Assembly (NCBI GenBank): GCA_017467745.1
Contig: JAFUKV010000011.1
Coordinates: 1-26,033 of the forward strand
Length of the DNA: 26,033 nucleotides
Reading direction: 5' to 3'
Origin: Bacteroidaceae bacterium
GTDB taxonomy: Bacteria > Bacteroidota > Bacteroidia > Bacteroidales > CHK158-818
In this document: positions 14,794-21,374 of the stretch, piece after piece
How positions within the stretch are numbered: the first letter of the stretch is position 1
How the letters are laid out: every line of letters begins with the position of its first letter
Notes under the pieces: model-generated
Database searches by the model: none
Told to the model about the DNA's origin: nothing
What the model saw: the letters and a program-made list of their open reading frames with translations, nothing else
Program-made: the position numbers and the translations under genes

Positions 14794-16587
14794 CTACATT
14801 CTTTCCGGAACGTTTATTCCCAATAATCCCATTCCGCTCTTTATTACTTTGGCTACATTTCGGGACAATATCAAACGGAAACTGCGTATTTTCTCATTCG
14901 GTTCTCGTAAAATAGAGAAATCGTGATAAAATTGATTGTACTCTTTCACCAAATCATATATATAATTAGCGATAACGGCAGGGCTGAACTCTGCGCCGGC
15001 TTCTGCAACAACAGCAGGATACTGCGACAAATTTTGAATTAACGATATTTCTTTATCCGAAATTTCAGAGACAGTATTATCAAGCTCCGCCAACTGTATA
15101 CCGGCATCGGCAGCTTTACGCAATAACGAACGGATACGCGCATAAGTATATTGAATAAACGGCCCTGTATTTCCGTTAAAATCAATTGACTCTTTCGGAT
15201 TGAAAGTCATATTTTTACGAGGGTCTACCTTCAATATAAAATATTTCAACGCACCTAATCCCGTAACCTTCACTATCGCATCCGCTTCTTCCTGAGTACA
15301 TTCGTCTAACTTACCCAGTTCCATAGACGTTTCACGGGCGGTAGCTATCATTTCGTCCATCAAATCGTCAGCGTCTACTACGGTTCCTTCACGAGATTTC
15401 ATTTTTCCTTCGGGCAATTCCACCATTCCATAAGAGAAATGCACCAAATCTTTCCCCCACTCAAATCCTAACTTATCAAGTAAGATAGAGAGTACCTGAA
15501 AGTGGTAGTTTTGCTCATTACCTACTACATACACCATTTTGTCGATAGGATAATCATCGAACCGGAGTTTGGCCGTTCCTATATCCTGCGTCATGTACAC
15601 AGATGTTCCGTCGCCACGCAACAAAAGTTTATGGTCTAACCCTTCTGCCGTAAGATCCGCCCAGACCGAACCGTCTTCTTTGGTATACATAATGCCTTTT
15701 TCAAGGCCTTCCAATACTTTTTTCTTTCCTTCCAAATAGGTTTCCGACTCATAATAAATCTTGTCGAAATCGACACCTAAATTTTTATATGTTTCATCAA
15801 ACCCTGAGTAAACCCACTGGTTCATAGTTTTCCACAAACCAACCACTTCTTCATCTCCCGACTCCCATTTCCGAAGCATTTCACGCGCTTCATTCATCAA
15901 AGGAGAGAGAGCCTCCGCCTCTTCTTTTGTTTTGCCTTCGGCTTGAAGTTCTGCCAATTCTTGCTTATATTTTTTATCGAAAAGGACGTAAAAGTCTCCT
16001 ACCAAATGGTCTCCCTTTTTCCCTGAGGATTCGGGAGTAACACATTCGCCCCATTTTTTCCATGCAAGCATTGATTTACAAATATGTATACCTCTATCGT
16101 TTACGATATTGGTTTTTATAACCCTGTTTCCGTTGGCTTTTAAAATCTCCGAAATACTGAATCCCAATAAATTATTTCGGATATGGCCTAAATGTAACGG
16201 TTTATTTGTGTTGGGCGAAGAGTATTCCACCATAACCAGCGGGGCATCGGCTGTAACCATTTTAGTTCCGAAAGCCTCGTCAGTGTCAATATCTTTCAGA
16301 ACGCCCATCCAACATTGCGGAGCCAACACTAAATTCAAGAACCCTTTAATTACATTAAATGAAGCGATAGCCGGTTCGTTTTTCAACAAAACTTCTCCTA
16401 TCTCCTGCGCCGTTTCTTCCGGTTTTTTTCGAGACGCTTTCAAAAACGGGAAAACAACAAGGGTATAATGTCCCTCAAACTCTTTTTTTGTTTTTTGCAG
16501 TTGTATCGCAGTTGCTTCGGGGGTTATTCCGTATAGCGATTGTAAAGCCGAGAGAACGGCTGTCGAAATCTTTTTTTCAAGATCCAT
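14794..16587 (-). CDS. argS: Arginyl-tRNA synthetase
   Basis: A class Ia aminoacyl-tRNA synthetase of 597 residues that charges tRNA-Arg. The N-terminal Add1 domain (1-~105) is followed by the Rossmann catalytic domain with VEYSSPNTNKPLHLGHIRNN (HIGH-type HLGH at 132-135). GMVELPEGKMKSREG carries the KMSKS-equivalent at 395-401, and the DALR anticodon-binding domain ends in GMGLLGINVPERM. Length and motif order are normal for the family. It has its own promoter (16642-16649) and terminator, so it appears monocistronic. Confidence 0.97.
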   Translation of the reverse strand: MDLEKKISTAVLSALQSLYGITPEATAIQLQKTKKEFEGHYTLVVFPFLKASRKKPEETAQEIGEVLLKNEPAIASFNVIKGFLNLVLAPQCWMGVLKDIDTDEAFGTKMVTADAPLVMVEYSSPNTNKPLHLGHIRNNLLGFSISEILKANGNRVIKTNIVNDRGIHICKSMLAWKKWGECVTPESSGKKGDHLVGDFYVLFDKKYKQELAELQAEGKTKEEAEALSPLMNEAREMLRKWESGDEEVVGLWKTMNQWVYSGFDETYKNLGVDFDKIYYESETYLEGKKKVLEGLEKGIMYTKEDGSVWADLTAEGLDHKLLLRGDGTSVYMTQDIGTAKLRFDDYPIDKMVYVVGNEQNYHFQVLSILLDKLGFEWGKDLVHFSYGMVELPEGKMKSREGTVVDADDLMDEMIATARETSMELGKLDECTQEEADAIVKVTGLGALKYFILKVDPRKNMTFNPKESIDFNGNTGPFIQYTYARIRSLLRKAADAGIQLAELDNTVSEISDKEISLIQNLSQYPAVVAEAGAEFSPAVIANYIYDLVKEYNQFYHDFSILREPNEKIRSFRLILSRNVAKVIKSGMGLLGINVPERM

Positions 16588-16641
16588 ATCGAATATTTAT
16601 TTTTTTAGAAACAGATTATAATATATCGGTAAATATACCCG

Positions 16642-16649
16642 CAAAGATA
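16642..16649 (-). promoter_or_regulatory. -7 promoter element TATCTTTG for argS
   Basis: An exact TAnnTTTG match followed by C on the minus strand, about 55 bases before the start at 16587. Confidence 0.65.
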
Positions 16650-16736
16650 GTAAATTCCCGACAAGTAGATAATAGGGTATTTTATTTCCTTTTAGAGCAG
16701 ACGTATTTTTCGGAAAACAGAAGTCATAAAAAACAA

Positions 16737-16762
16737 AAAGCATCTGAATATTCAGATGCTTT
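16737..16762 (-). terminator. Terminator after the HU gene
   Basis: A perfect 26-base palindrome (arms AAAGCATCTGAAT / ATTCAGATGCTTT) followed on the minus strand by TTTTTGTTTTTT-like sequence, 21 bases after the HU stop. Confidence 0.85.
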
Positions 16763-16783
16763 CATAGATAAAACTATATAAAC

Positions 16784-17056
16784 CTACTTAATTTTATCGT
16801 TCAATTCTGCACCGGCTTTAAATTTAGCTACTTTTTTAGCCGGAATGTTTATTGTTTGTTTTGTTGCGGGATTAATACCTGTACGTGCGCTTTTTTCTGT
16901 TACAGAAAAAGTTCCGAAACCGATAAGAGCAACTTTATCACCACTGGCCAAAGTGTTTGTTACAGTAGAAACGAACGCTTCAATAGCTTTTTTAGCGTCA
17001 ACTTTACTTAATCCTGCTTCAGCAGCAACTGCGCTGATTAATTCAGATTTGTTCAT
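16784..17056 (-). CDS. hup: HU-family nucleoid DNA-binding protein
   Basis: A 90-residue histone-like protein that bends and packages DNA. It has the standard HU layout: a helical dimerisation start (MNKSELISAVAAEAGLS), the GFGTFSV core strand and a basic beta-arm (ARTGINPATKQTINIPA) with the minor-groove proline, ending KFKAGAELNDKIK. Length is the usual 90 residues and no extension is present, so it is canonical HU rather than IHF. It has its own promoter at 17112-17119 and a palindromic terminator. Confidence 0.95.
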   Translation of the reverse strand: MNKSELISAVAAEAGLSKVDAKKAIEAFVSTVTNTLASGDKVALIGFGTFSVTEKSARTGINPATKQTINIPAKKVAKFKAGAELNDKIK

Positions 17057-17111
17057 AGAGCAATTTTATTATAAGGTTAAAAATGTAATAATCAATATCC
17101 TTTAAACGAGG

Positions 17112-17119
17112 CAAATGTA
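17112..17119 (-). promoter_or_regulatory. -7 promoter element TACATTTG for HU
   Basis: An exact TAnnTTTG match followed by C on the minus strand, about 56 bases before the HU start. Confidence 0.65.
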
Positions 17120-17224
17120 TTATTAAAAACTCAGAAAACAAAAAATCAGAAGAAAAAAAATGAAATATTCCCATTAAAAATATAATGTACGGTTACAAAC
17201 GCAGTAAAAAACGGAAATATTCGT

Positions 17225-17232
17225 TACTTTTG
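17225..17232 (+). promoter_or_regulatory. -7 promoter element TACTTTTG for the rhomboid operon
   Basis: An exact TAnnTTTG match followed by C, 38 bases before ATG 17271. It is the only such site found ahead of the four plus-strand genes that follow. Confidence 0.7.
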
Positions 17233-17270
17233 CTTCTCAAAATAGAGAATAAAAACAGTATTTTTACATT

Positions 17271-17987
17271 ATGATGAACCAATATAGAAGCGGATTTTGG
17301 GCGTCAGTCCCCCCCGTAACGAAAAATTTGATAATAATAAACGCCCTTTGTTGGCTGGCCTCATTCGTTTTTTTGCGATTAGGATTCGATTTAACCTCTT
17401 ACTTGGGTTTGCATTATTTTATGGCTTCTGCATTTAATCCTGCCCAACTGATCACTTACATGTTTTTACATGATCCTTATTCGCTGACGCATCTGTTTTT
17501 CAACATGTTCTCGTTATATATGTTCGGGCGCGCGCTCGAATACGTATGGGGAAGCAAACGATTTCTGATATATTATATGGTAACGGGTATCGGAGCCGGT
17601 ATAGTACAAGAAATTACATGGTTTTTCGAGATGCACGCAAGTTTTCAGCAATTACCGGAAAACTTTATATACAACGGAGCCGAAATCTCTAAGGCTGTTT
17701 TAATGAACCGTTTCATTACGGTCGGGGCATCCGGAGCTATTTTCGGCATACTATTGGCCTACGGAATGCTCTTTCCCGAAACGCCGTTATACATCATGTT
17801 TATTCCCATACCGATAAAAGCGAAATATTTCGTAATTTTTTACGGAGTTGTCGAATTATTTTTCGGAGTGGGAAATTTCTCAGGAGACAATATAGCCCAT
17901 TTCGCCCATTTAGGAGGTATGCTGTTCGGGTATTGTCTAATTAAATATTGGAAAACGAAAAACTTTAACAATGGCCGATATTTTTAA
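17271..17987 (+). CDS. Rhomboid-family intramembrane serine protease, first copy
   Basis: A 238-residue inner-membrane protein with about six transmembrane helices. It carries the rhomboid catalytic dyad, Ser154 in TVGASGAIFG and His213 in AHFAHLGGMLFG, plus the oxyanion-side motif HLFFNM (His74, Asn78). Rhomboids cut substrate helices within the membrane. An insert of about 30 residues between helices (FFEMHASFQQLPENFIYNG) may form a periplasmic loop. Its last 17 bases overlap the apparent natural start of the second rhomboid (ATG 17971), suggesting coupled translation. Confidence 0.93.
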   Translation: MMNQYRSGFWASVPPVTKNLIIINALCWLASFVFLRLGFDLTSYLGLHYFMASAFNPAQLITYMFLHDPYSLTHLFFNMFSLYMFGRALEYVWGSKRFLIYYMVTGIGAGIVQEITWFFEMHASFQQLPENFIYNGAEISKAVLMNRFITVGASGAIFGILLAYGMLFPETPLYIMFIPIPIKAKYFVIFYGVVELFFGVGNFSGDNIAHFAHLGGMLFGYCLIKYWKTKNFNNGRYF

Positions 17988-18015
17988 AAACTTAGAAAAT
18001 CGCTATCGTTTATGA
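17971..18015 (+). other. Separated N-terminal segment of the second rhomboid, ended by in-frame TGA
   Basis: ATG 17971 opens 14 codons (MADIFKNLENRYRL) that end in TGA 18013-18015. This frame is the same as that of the rhomboid gene downstream (from TTG 18022), with only TCG GCG between. The peptide looks like the amphipathic leader found ahead of helix 1 in Bacteroidetes rhomboids. A single base change (TGA to GGA, for instance) would join both parts into one 295-residue protein. Confidence 0.65.
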
Positions 18016-18021
18016 TCGGCG

Positions 18022-18858
18022 TTGATAAAACTCATCTTTATCAATGCCGGCGTATTTTTGGTTTTACGCTTAACGGTAGTTTTTCTTACGCTTTTCAATC
18101 TCGATACAACCCTCGTTTTTCATTACATACAAATGCCATCGGGGTTGCTTTTGCTTCTGACGCGCCCATGGACGCTATTAACCTACATGTTTACCCATTA
18201 TGACGTATTGCATATATTATTCAATATGCTGTGGCTGTATTGGTTCGGGCAGTTATTTTTGAGATATTTTTCCGACAAGCAATTAGTCGGATTATACTTA
18301 TTAGGAGGGATAGGAGGAGCCGTTCTATATCTGCTATCGTATAATCTTTTCCCGTATTTTAAAGATATTGCCGACAGCAGTTGGCTGATGGGAGCATCCG
18401 CTTCCGTATTGGCAATTGTGGTTGCCATAGCTTTTTATATCCCCGAATATAAAATCAACCTGCTCTTTTTAGGTGCAGTATCGCTTAAATACATTGCCTT
18501 ATTTACAATTGTTTTAGACCTGCTAAGTATAACATCTTCTAATGCGGGCGGACATATAGCCCATTTAGGCGGAGCATTAGCCGGTTATCTGTTTGTTACC
18601 GGACTAAAAAAAGGAAAAGACATAACATCTCCTATCAACAAGCTATTAGACAAACTATTTACCATTTTTAAAGCTACCCCCCGCATGAAGGTAAAAATGA
18701 ACGAGCATAAACGTCCGGAAACAGATATGGAATACCGAACGCGTAAAAAACAAGAAATGGATGAAATAGACCGTATCTTAGATAAAGTGCGCAAATCTGG
18801 ATACGAGCATCTTTCGGCAGAAGAAAAAAAACGTCTTTTCGATGCCGGGAATAAATAA
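18022..18858 (+). CDS. Rhomboid-family intramembrane serine protease, second copy (start disrupted)
   Basis: A 278-residue frame from TTG 18022. It has about six transmembrane helices, HILFNM (His64, Asn68), catalytic Ser126 in MGASASVL and His181 in GHIAHLGGALAG, so the protease core is intact. A ~75-residue charged cytoplasmic tail (METRKKQ-like, then EEKKRLFDAGNK) resembles the C-terminal domain often attached to Bacteroidetes rhomboids. The expected start is ATG 17971, but an in-frame TGA at 18013 interrupts it. The product may come from TTG 18022, by reinitiation, or the gene may be newly broken. The following gene starts three bases after its stop. Confidence 0.82.
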   Translation: MIKLIFINAGVFLVLRLTVVFLTLFNLDTTLVFHYIQMPSGLLLLLTRPWTLLTYMFTHYDVLHILFNMLWLYWFGQLFLRYFSDKQLVGLYLLGGIGGAVLYLLSYNLFPYFKDIADSSWLMGASASVLAIVVAIAFYIPEYKINLLFLGAVSLKYIALFTIVLDLLSITSSNAGGHIAHLGGALAGYLFVTGLKKGKDITSPINKLLDKLFTIFKATPRMKVKMNEHKRPETDMEYRTRKKQEMDEIDRILDKVRKSGYEHLSAEEKKRLFDAGNK

Positions 18859-18861
18859 TGT

Positions 18862-19989
18862 ATGCAAATTCTTCGAAAAATATTAGATCATTTTTTACTT
18901 GCGCTTAATATTTTAAGCGTTGTTCTACTATTATGTTCGGCATATTCCCACCGTATTTCGCCCGAACAGTCGACTCTATCGGTATTCTTCGGATTATTGT
19001 TTCCCGTATTCTTATTACTTAATATAGGGTTTTCCGTTTTTTGGATTTTCAATAAAAATAAATGGTATGCGCTATTACCCGTATCAGCTATGATACTTTG
19101 CGGAAGCAGCATTCATAATTTTTGTCCCGTCAACATTTGGAACACCCAAACAGAGAAAGAAGAAACAACCGTCTCCATACTGTCGTACAACGTGCATTAC
19201 TTCGACAATTACAAAGCCCATTCCGAAAAATCGCCGAACGAAATCATAGATTATATAAAAAAACAAGATGCCGACATTGTCTGCTTGCAGGAATTCGGCG
19301 TTTTTAAAAAAGAAGAAGGATTTATCACAGAACAGCAGATTAGAAAAGCGTTGCCACAATACAAATACTACCACTGTTCGCCCAAAAGCGAGTGGCCGAA
19401 AGCGAAAATCGGAATGGCTTGCCTTTCCAAATATCCGATTACAAAAGTTCGCGAAGTAGAACTCTCCCGAAAAACATATAACGGATCAAGCCTCTACGAA
19501 ATAAATATCAAAGGCGAAAAAATAGCGTTACTAAACAACCATCTCGAATCGAACAGATTCACGGAAACGGAAAAAAAGATGTATCGCAACACAATAAAAA
19601 ATTTAGATCTGGATCATATTGACAGCGTAAAACAACAACTTATGCCGAAACTGGGCAAAGCCGCTAAAACACGAACACAACAAGCCGACCATCTGGCAAA
19701 AATCATTGCCGAATACGGAGATAAAATTATTGTATGCGGAGATTTCAACGATACCCCGATGTCGTATATTTACCACACCATACGCGGAAATATGAAAGAC
19801 GCCTATGTTGAAACCGGATTCGGGCCGGGCATTACATACCACGAAAACGGGTTCTGGTTCAGAATAGATCACCTGTTATACGGCAACGCCTTTCGCGCGA
19901 TAGACGCCCGGATAGGAAACGAAAAATATTCCGACCACTATCCCCTACACGTTACGTTATCCATTAAAAAAACGGATAACCCTCAATAA
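18862..19989 (+). CDS. Membrane-anchored endonuclease/exonuclease/phosphatase family protein
   Basis: A 375-residue protein with three N-terminal transmembrane helices (about 10-28, 38-60, 68-86), then an EEP (DNase I/sphingomyelinase-like) domain from about residue 100. Catalytic landmarks are present: ILSYNVHYF (Asn), VCLQEFGVF (metal-binding Glu), LNNHLES, IVCGDFNDTP (Asp/Asn), RIDHLLYG and YSDHYPLHV (His). The family hydrolyses phosphodiester or phosphomonoester bonds in nucleic acids, inositides or lipids; the substrate here is unknown. It starts three bases after the second rhomboid, so it is in the same operon. The membrane topology suggests the catalytic domain could face the periplasm. 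Confidence 0.9.
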   Translation: MQILRKILDHFLLALNILSVVLLLCSAYSHRISPEQSTLSVFFGLLFPVFLLLNIGFSVFWIFNKNKWYALLPVSAMILCGSSIHNFCPVNIWNTQTEKEETTVSILSYNVHYFDNYKAHSEKSPNEIIDYIKKQDADIVCLQEFGVFKKEEGFITEQQIRKALPQYKYYHCSPKSEWPKAKIGMACLSKYPITKVREVELSRKTYNGSSLYEINIKGEKIALLNNHLESNRFTETEKKMYRNTIKNLDLDHIDSVKQQLMPKLGKAAKTRTQQADHLAKIIAEYGDKIIVCGDFNDTPMSYIYHTIRGNMKDAYVETGFGPGITYHENGFWFRIDHLLYGNAFRAIDARIGNEKYSDHYPLHVTLSIKKTDNPQ

Positions 19990-20036
19990 AATTTTATTGC
20001 TTCGATATACATTTCATCCAGCTTAATAAACAGAAA

Positions 20037-20678
20037 ATGAAAAGAATAAAATACGCATTTTGTCTGTACCTCTCTTTGCTGTACATAGGCGAAGCGGTAT
20101 CCCAAAATCCGGATATATGGTTATCAGAGCGCATAAACGGGTGGAACTCGCAGGAAGTCAGGCAATTCAGCCGAGCAATGACAAACAGCGAAATAGCCGT
20201 CGCCCTATCCATTCCGGCAGGCATTGCCATATACGGTCTTTACTCCGGCGAAAAAAAATATCTGAACGACGCAGTCGTTATTTGCGCCAGCATTGCAGGG
20301 TCGTACGCCCTGACACAAGCGTTTAAATTGATGATAGACCGAAAACGCCCATACGAAAAATACCCCGATCGCATTGTCTGCCGCGATCCGTCTTCATCAT
20401 CGTCTTTCCCGTCTACCCATACATCCACAGCTTTTGCATTAGCAACCTCTCTAAGTCTGCAATATCCCCGATGGTACGTAATAGCCCCTTCTATGTTATG
20501 GGCGTCGGCAGTAGGTTTCGCCCGGATAAATCAAGGAGTACATTATCCGTCCGACGTATTGGGAGGCATGATTTTAGGAGCAGGAACTGCATACCTATCA
20601 TACCGCATCAATAAATGGCGGCTCAAAAAACGAACATTCAAAATGCCATATTCCGTACAAGTGGTCTATCCCTATTAA
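20037..20678 (+). CDS. PAP2-family (type 2 phosphatidic acid phosphatase) membrane phosphatase
   Basis: A 213-residue protein with an N-terminal signal or anchor (to about VSQ, 23) and several membrane helices. All three acid-phosphatase motifs are intact: K-x6-RP (Lys97 to Arg104-Pro105, KLMIDRKRP), PSTH (125-128, nucleophile-assisting His128) and R-x5-H-x3-D (Arg163, His169, Asp173 in ARINQGVHYPSDV). It probably dephosphorylates a lipid or polyprenyl pyrophosphate at the outer face of the inner membrane; lipid A dephosphorylation is another family activity. It begins 47 bases after the EEP gene with no promoter or terminator seen between, so it likely ends this operon. Confidence 0.92.
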   Translation: MKRIKYAFCLYLSLLYIGEAVSQNPDIWLSERINGWNSQEVRQFSRAMTNSEIAVALSIPAGIAIYGLYSGEKKYLNDAVVICASIAGSYALTQAFKLMIDRKRPYEKYPDRIVCRDPSSSSSFPSTHTSTAFALATSLSLQYPRWYVIAPSMLWASAVGFARINQGVHYPSDVLGGMILGAGTAYLSYRINKWRLKKRTFKMPYSVQVVYPY

Positions 20679-20718
20679 AATTATTCGGTCGATTCGGCAC
20701 AACAGACACAAAACATCC

Positions 20719-20759
20719 GCGTTTCTATATATAATTATATATAATAAGGAGAAAAACGC
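20719..20759. repeat. AT-rich palindrome within GCGTTT/AAACGC arms
   Basis: 20726-20743 is an 18-base perfect palindrome (TATATATAATTATATATA), flanked by GCGTTT (20719-20724) and AAACGC (20754-20759). It can form a cruciform or hairpin 40 bases after the PAP2 gene. There is no U-tract, so it is not an ordinary terminator. Confidence 0.5.
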
Positions 20760-20800
20760 CGAAACAGATACTCAGCACGCCTAACATGCCGGCCTTCCGA

Positions 20801-20844
20801 GAAAAAAAATGTGCTAACAGGGCATTTAAGTTTTAGCAGACACC
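20801..20844 (+). repeat. Dispersed intergenic repeat, copy 2
   Basis: The partner of 6477-6520 (36 of 44 bases identical, no gaps). This copy has clearer inner symmetry: GCTAA near the left and TTAGC near the right. That is consistent with the terminal inverted repeat of a lost mobile element. Confidence 0.65.
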
Positions 20845-21065
20845 CCAAAAGACACAAAACATTCAACATTCCGCCTACTGACATAGATAACAAACAACTA
20901 TGTGCTATTCCAAACTACCTATCGCTCTGTTTTTCTAAAAGCATATCCCCCAATGTTTTGGGTCGATGTTGTCATTCAGACACCCCGATAAAGTATTATC
21001 GGCATTATCTCCAAAGAGCGTCAAAAAGCATACGATACCTCTTTTTCGGCTAGAAAAAATAAAAA

Positions 21066-21089
21066 AACTCCGGCATCACTGCCGGAGTT
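21066..21089 (-). terminator. Main terminator of the PUL-type operon
   Basis: Perfect ten-base arms (AACTCCGGCA / TGCCGGAGTT) around a four-base loop, followed on the minus strand by a T-rich run of about a dozen bases. It lies about 285 bases past the last stop (21375), leaving a long 3' untranslated region. Confidence 0.85.
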
Positions 21090-21094
21090 CTCCC

Positions 21095-21360
21095 TCGCCT
21101 AAGAAACCTTAGAGCGATAAACTTTCCCTCAACCATGAAAGTTACATTGAATAAGAATTCCGAGATATTGAAAATCCGATATCTGAGAATTTGATACTCG
21201 AAGCTCAATTATTCCGAATCTTATTCGGCACCAACATTTCCATTTATTAAAAAGGGGGAATAGGTCATCATTTCCGCTAACAGATATCAAACCTTATCGA
21301 CCCTTTTTCAATTTCATGCGGTACTTTTTCAAACTCCGGCATTGCTACCGGAGTTTGAAA
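21095..21360 (-). ncRNA. Possible structured 3' UTR or small RNA downstream of the PUL operon
   Basis: Four inverted repeats lie in a row: 21327-21360 (13-base arms), 21214-21228 (CCGAAT/ATTCGG), 21156-21191 (AATTC + AGATAT with matching right arms) and 21095-21117 (CTAAG/CTTAG plus TCG/CGA). They end at the terminator 21066-21089. The first shares its CTCCGG...CCGGAG stem with the terminator. No promoter consensus was found inside, so a processed 3' UTR is as likely as an independent RNA. Confidence 0.35.
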
Positions 21361-21374
21361 CATCTCATCAAAAA

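Larger units (their letters stand above)
20704..20862 (+). repeat. Short direct repeats AGACACAAAACAT
   Basis: AGACACAAAACAT occurs at 20704-20716 and 20850-20862, and CAGACACCCC at 20837-20846 and 20977-20986. The two spacings (146 and 140 bases) are similar, which suggests an old partial duplication of about 140 bases. Confidence 0.5.
20679..21374. other. Gene-free repeat- and hairpin-rich region
   Basis: About 700 bases without a credible gene, lying between converging operons. An 80-codon plus-strand frame (20811-21053) has low-complexity, unstructured content and no family resemblance, so I do not call it. The left half holds short direct repeats, an AT palindrome and one copy of the dispersed 44-base repeat. 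The right half holds a run of hairpins downstream of the PUL operon, closing with a strong minus-strand terminator at 21066-21089. Confidence 0.65.

Noticed and set aside
18012..18203. ATG 18012 overlapping the TGA that interrupts the second rhomboid (ATGA)
   Set aside because: The frame is out of register with the rhomboid and its 63 codons resemble nothing; useful at most as a context for reinitiation, not as a gene.
20726..20743. AT palindrome considered as a replication or attachment site
   Set aside because: No iterons, integrase gene, DnaA boxes or tRNA nearby; a simple AT palindrome is not enough.
20811..21053. Plus-strand frame of 80 codons in the gene-free region
   Set aside because: Starts inside the dispersed repeat, spans hairpins and short direct repeats, and shows no recognisable domain or promoter.
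21220..21320. Very short minus-strand frames (7 and 16 codons, for example MKLKKGR) in the structured region
   Set aside because: Too short and without a supporting promoter or ribosome-binding site to claim as genes.
21066..21360. Duplicated hairpins considered as a CRISPR-like or integron array
   Set aside because: Only two copies 260 bases apart, differing in arm length, with no regular spacers and no cas or integrase genes.
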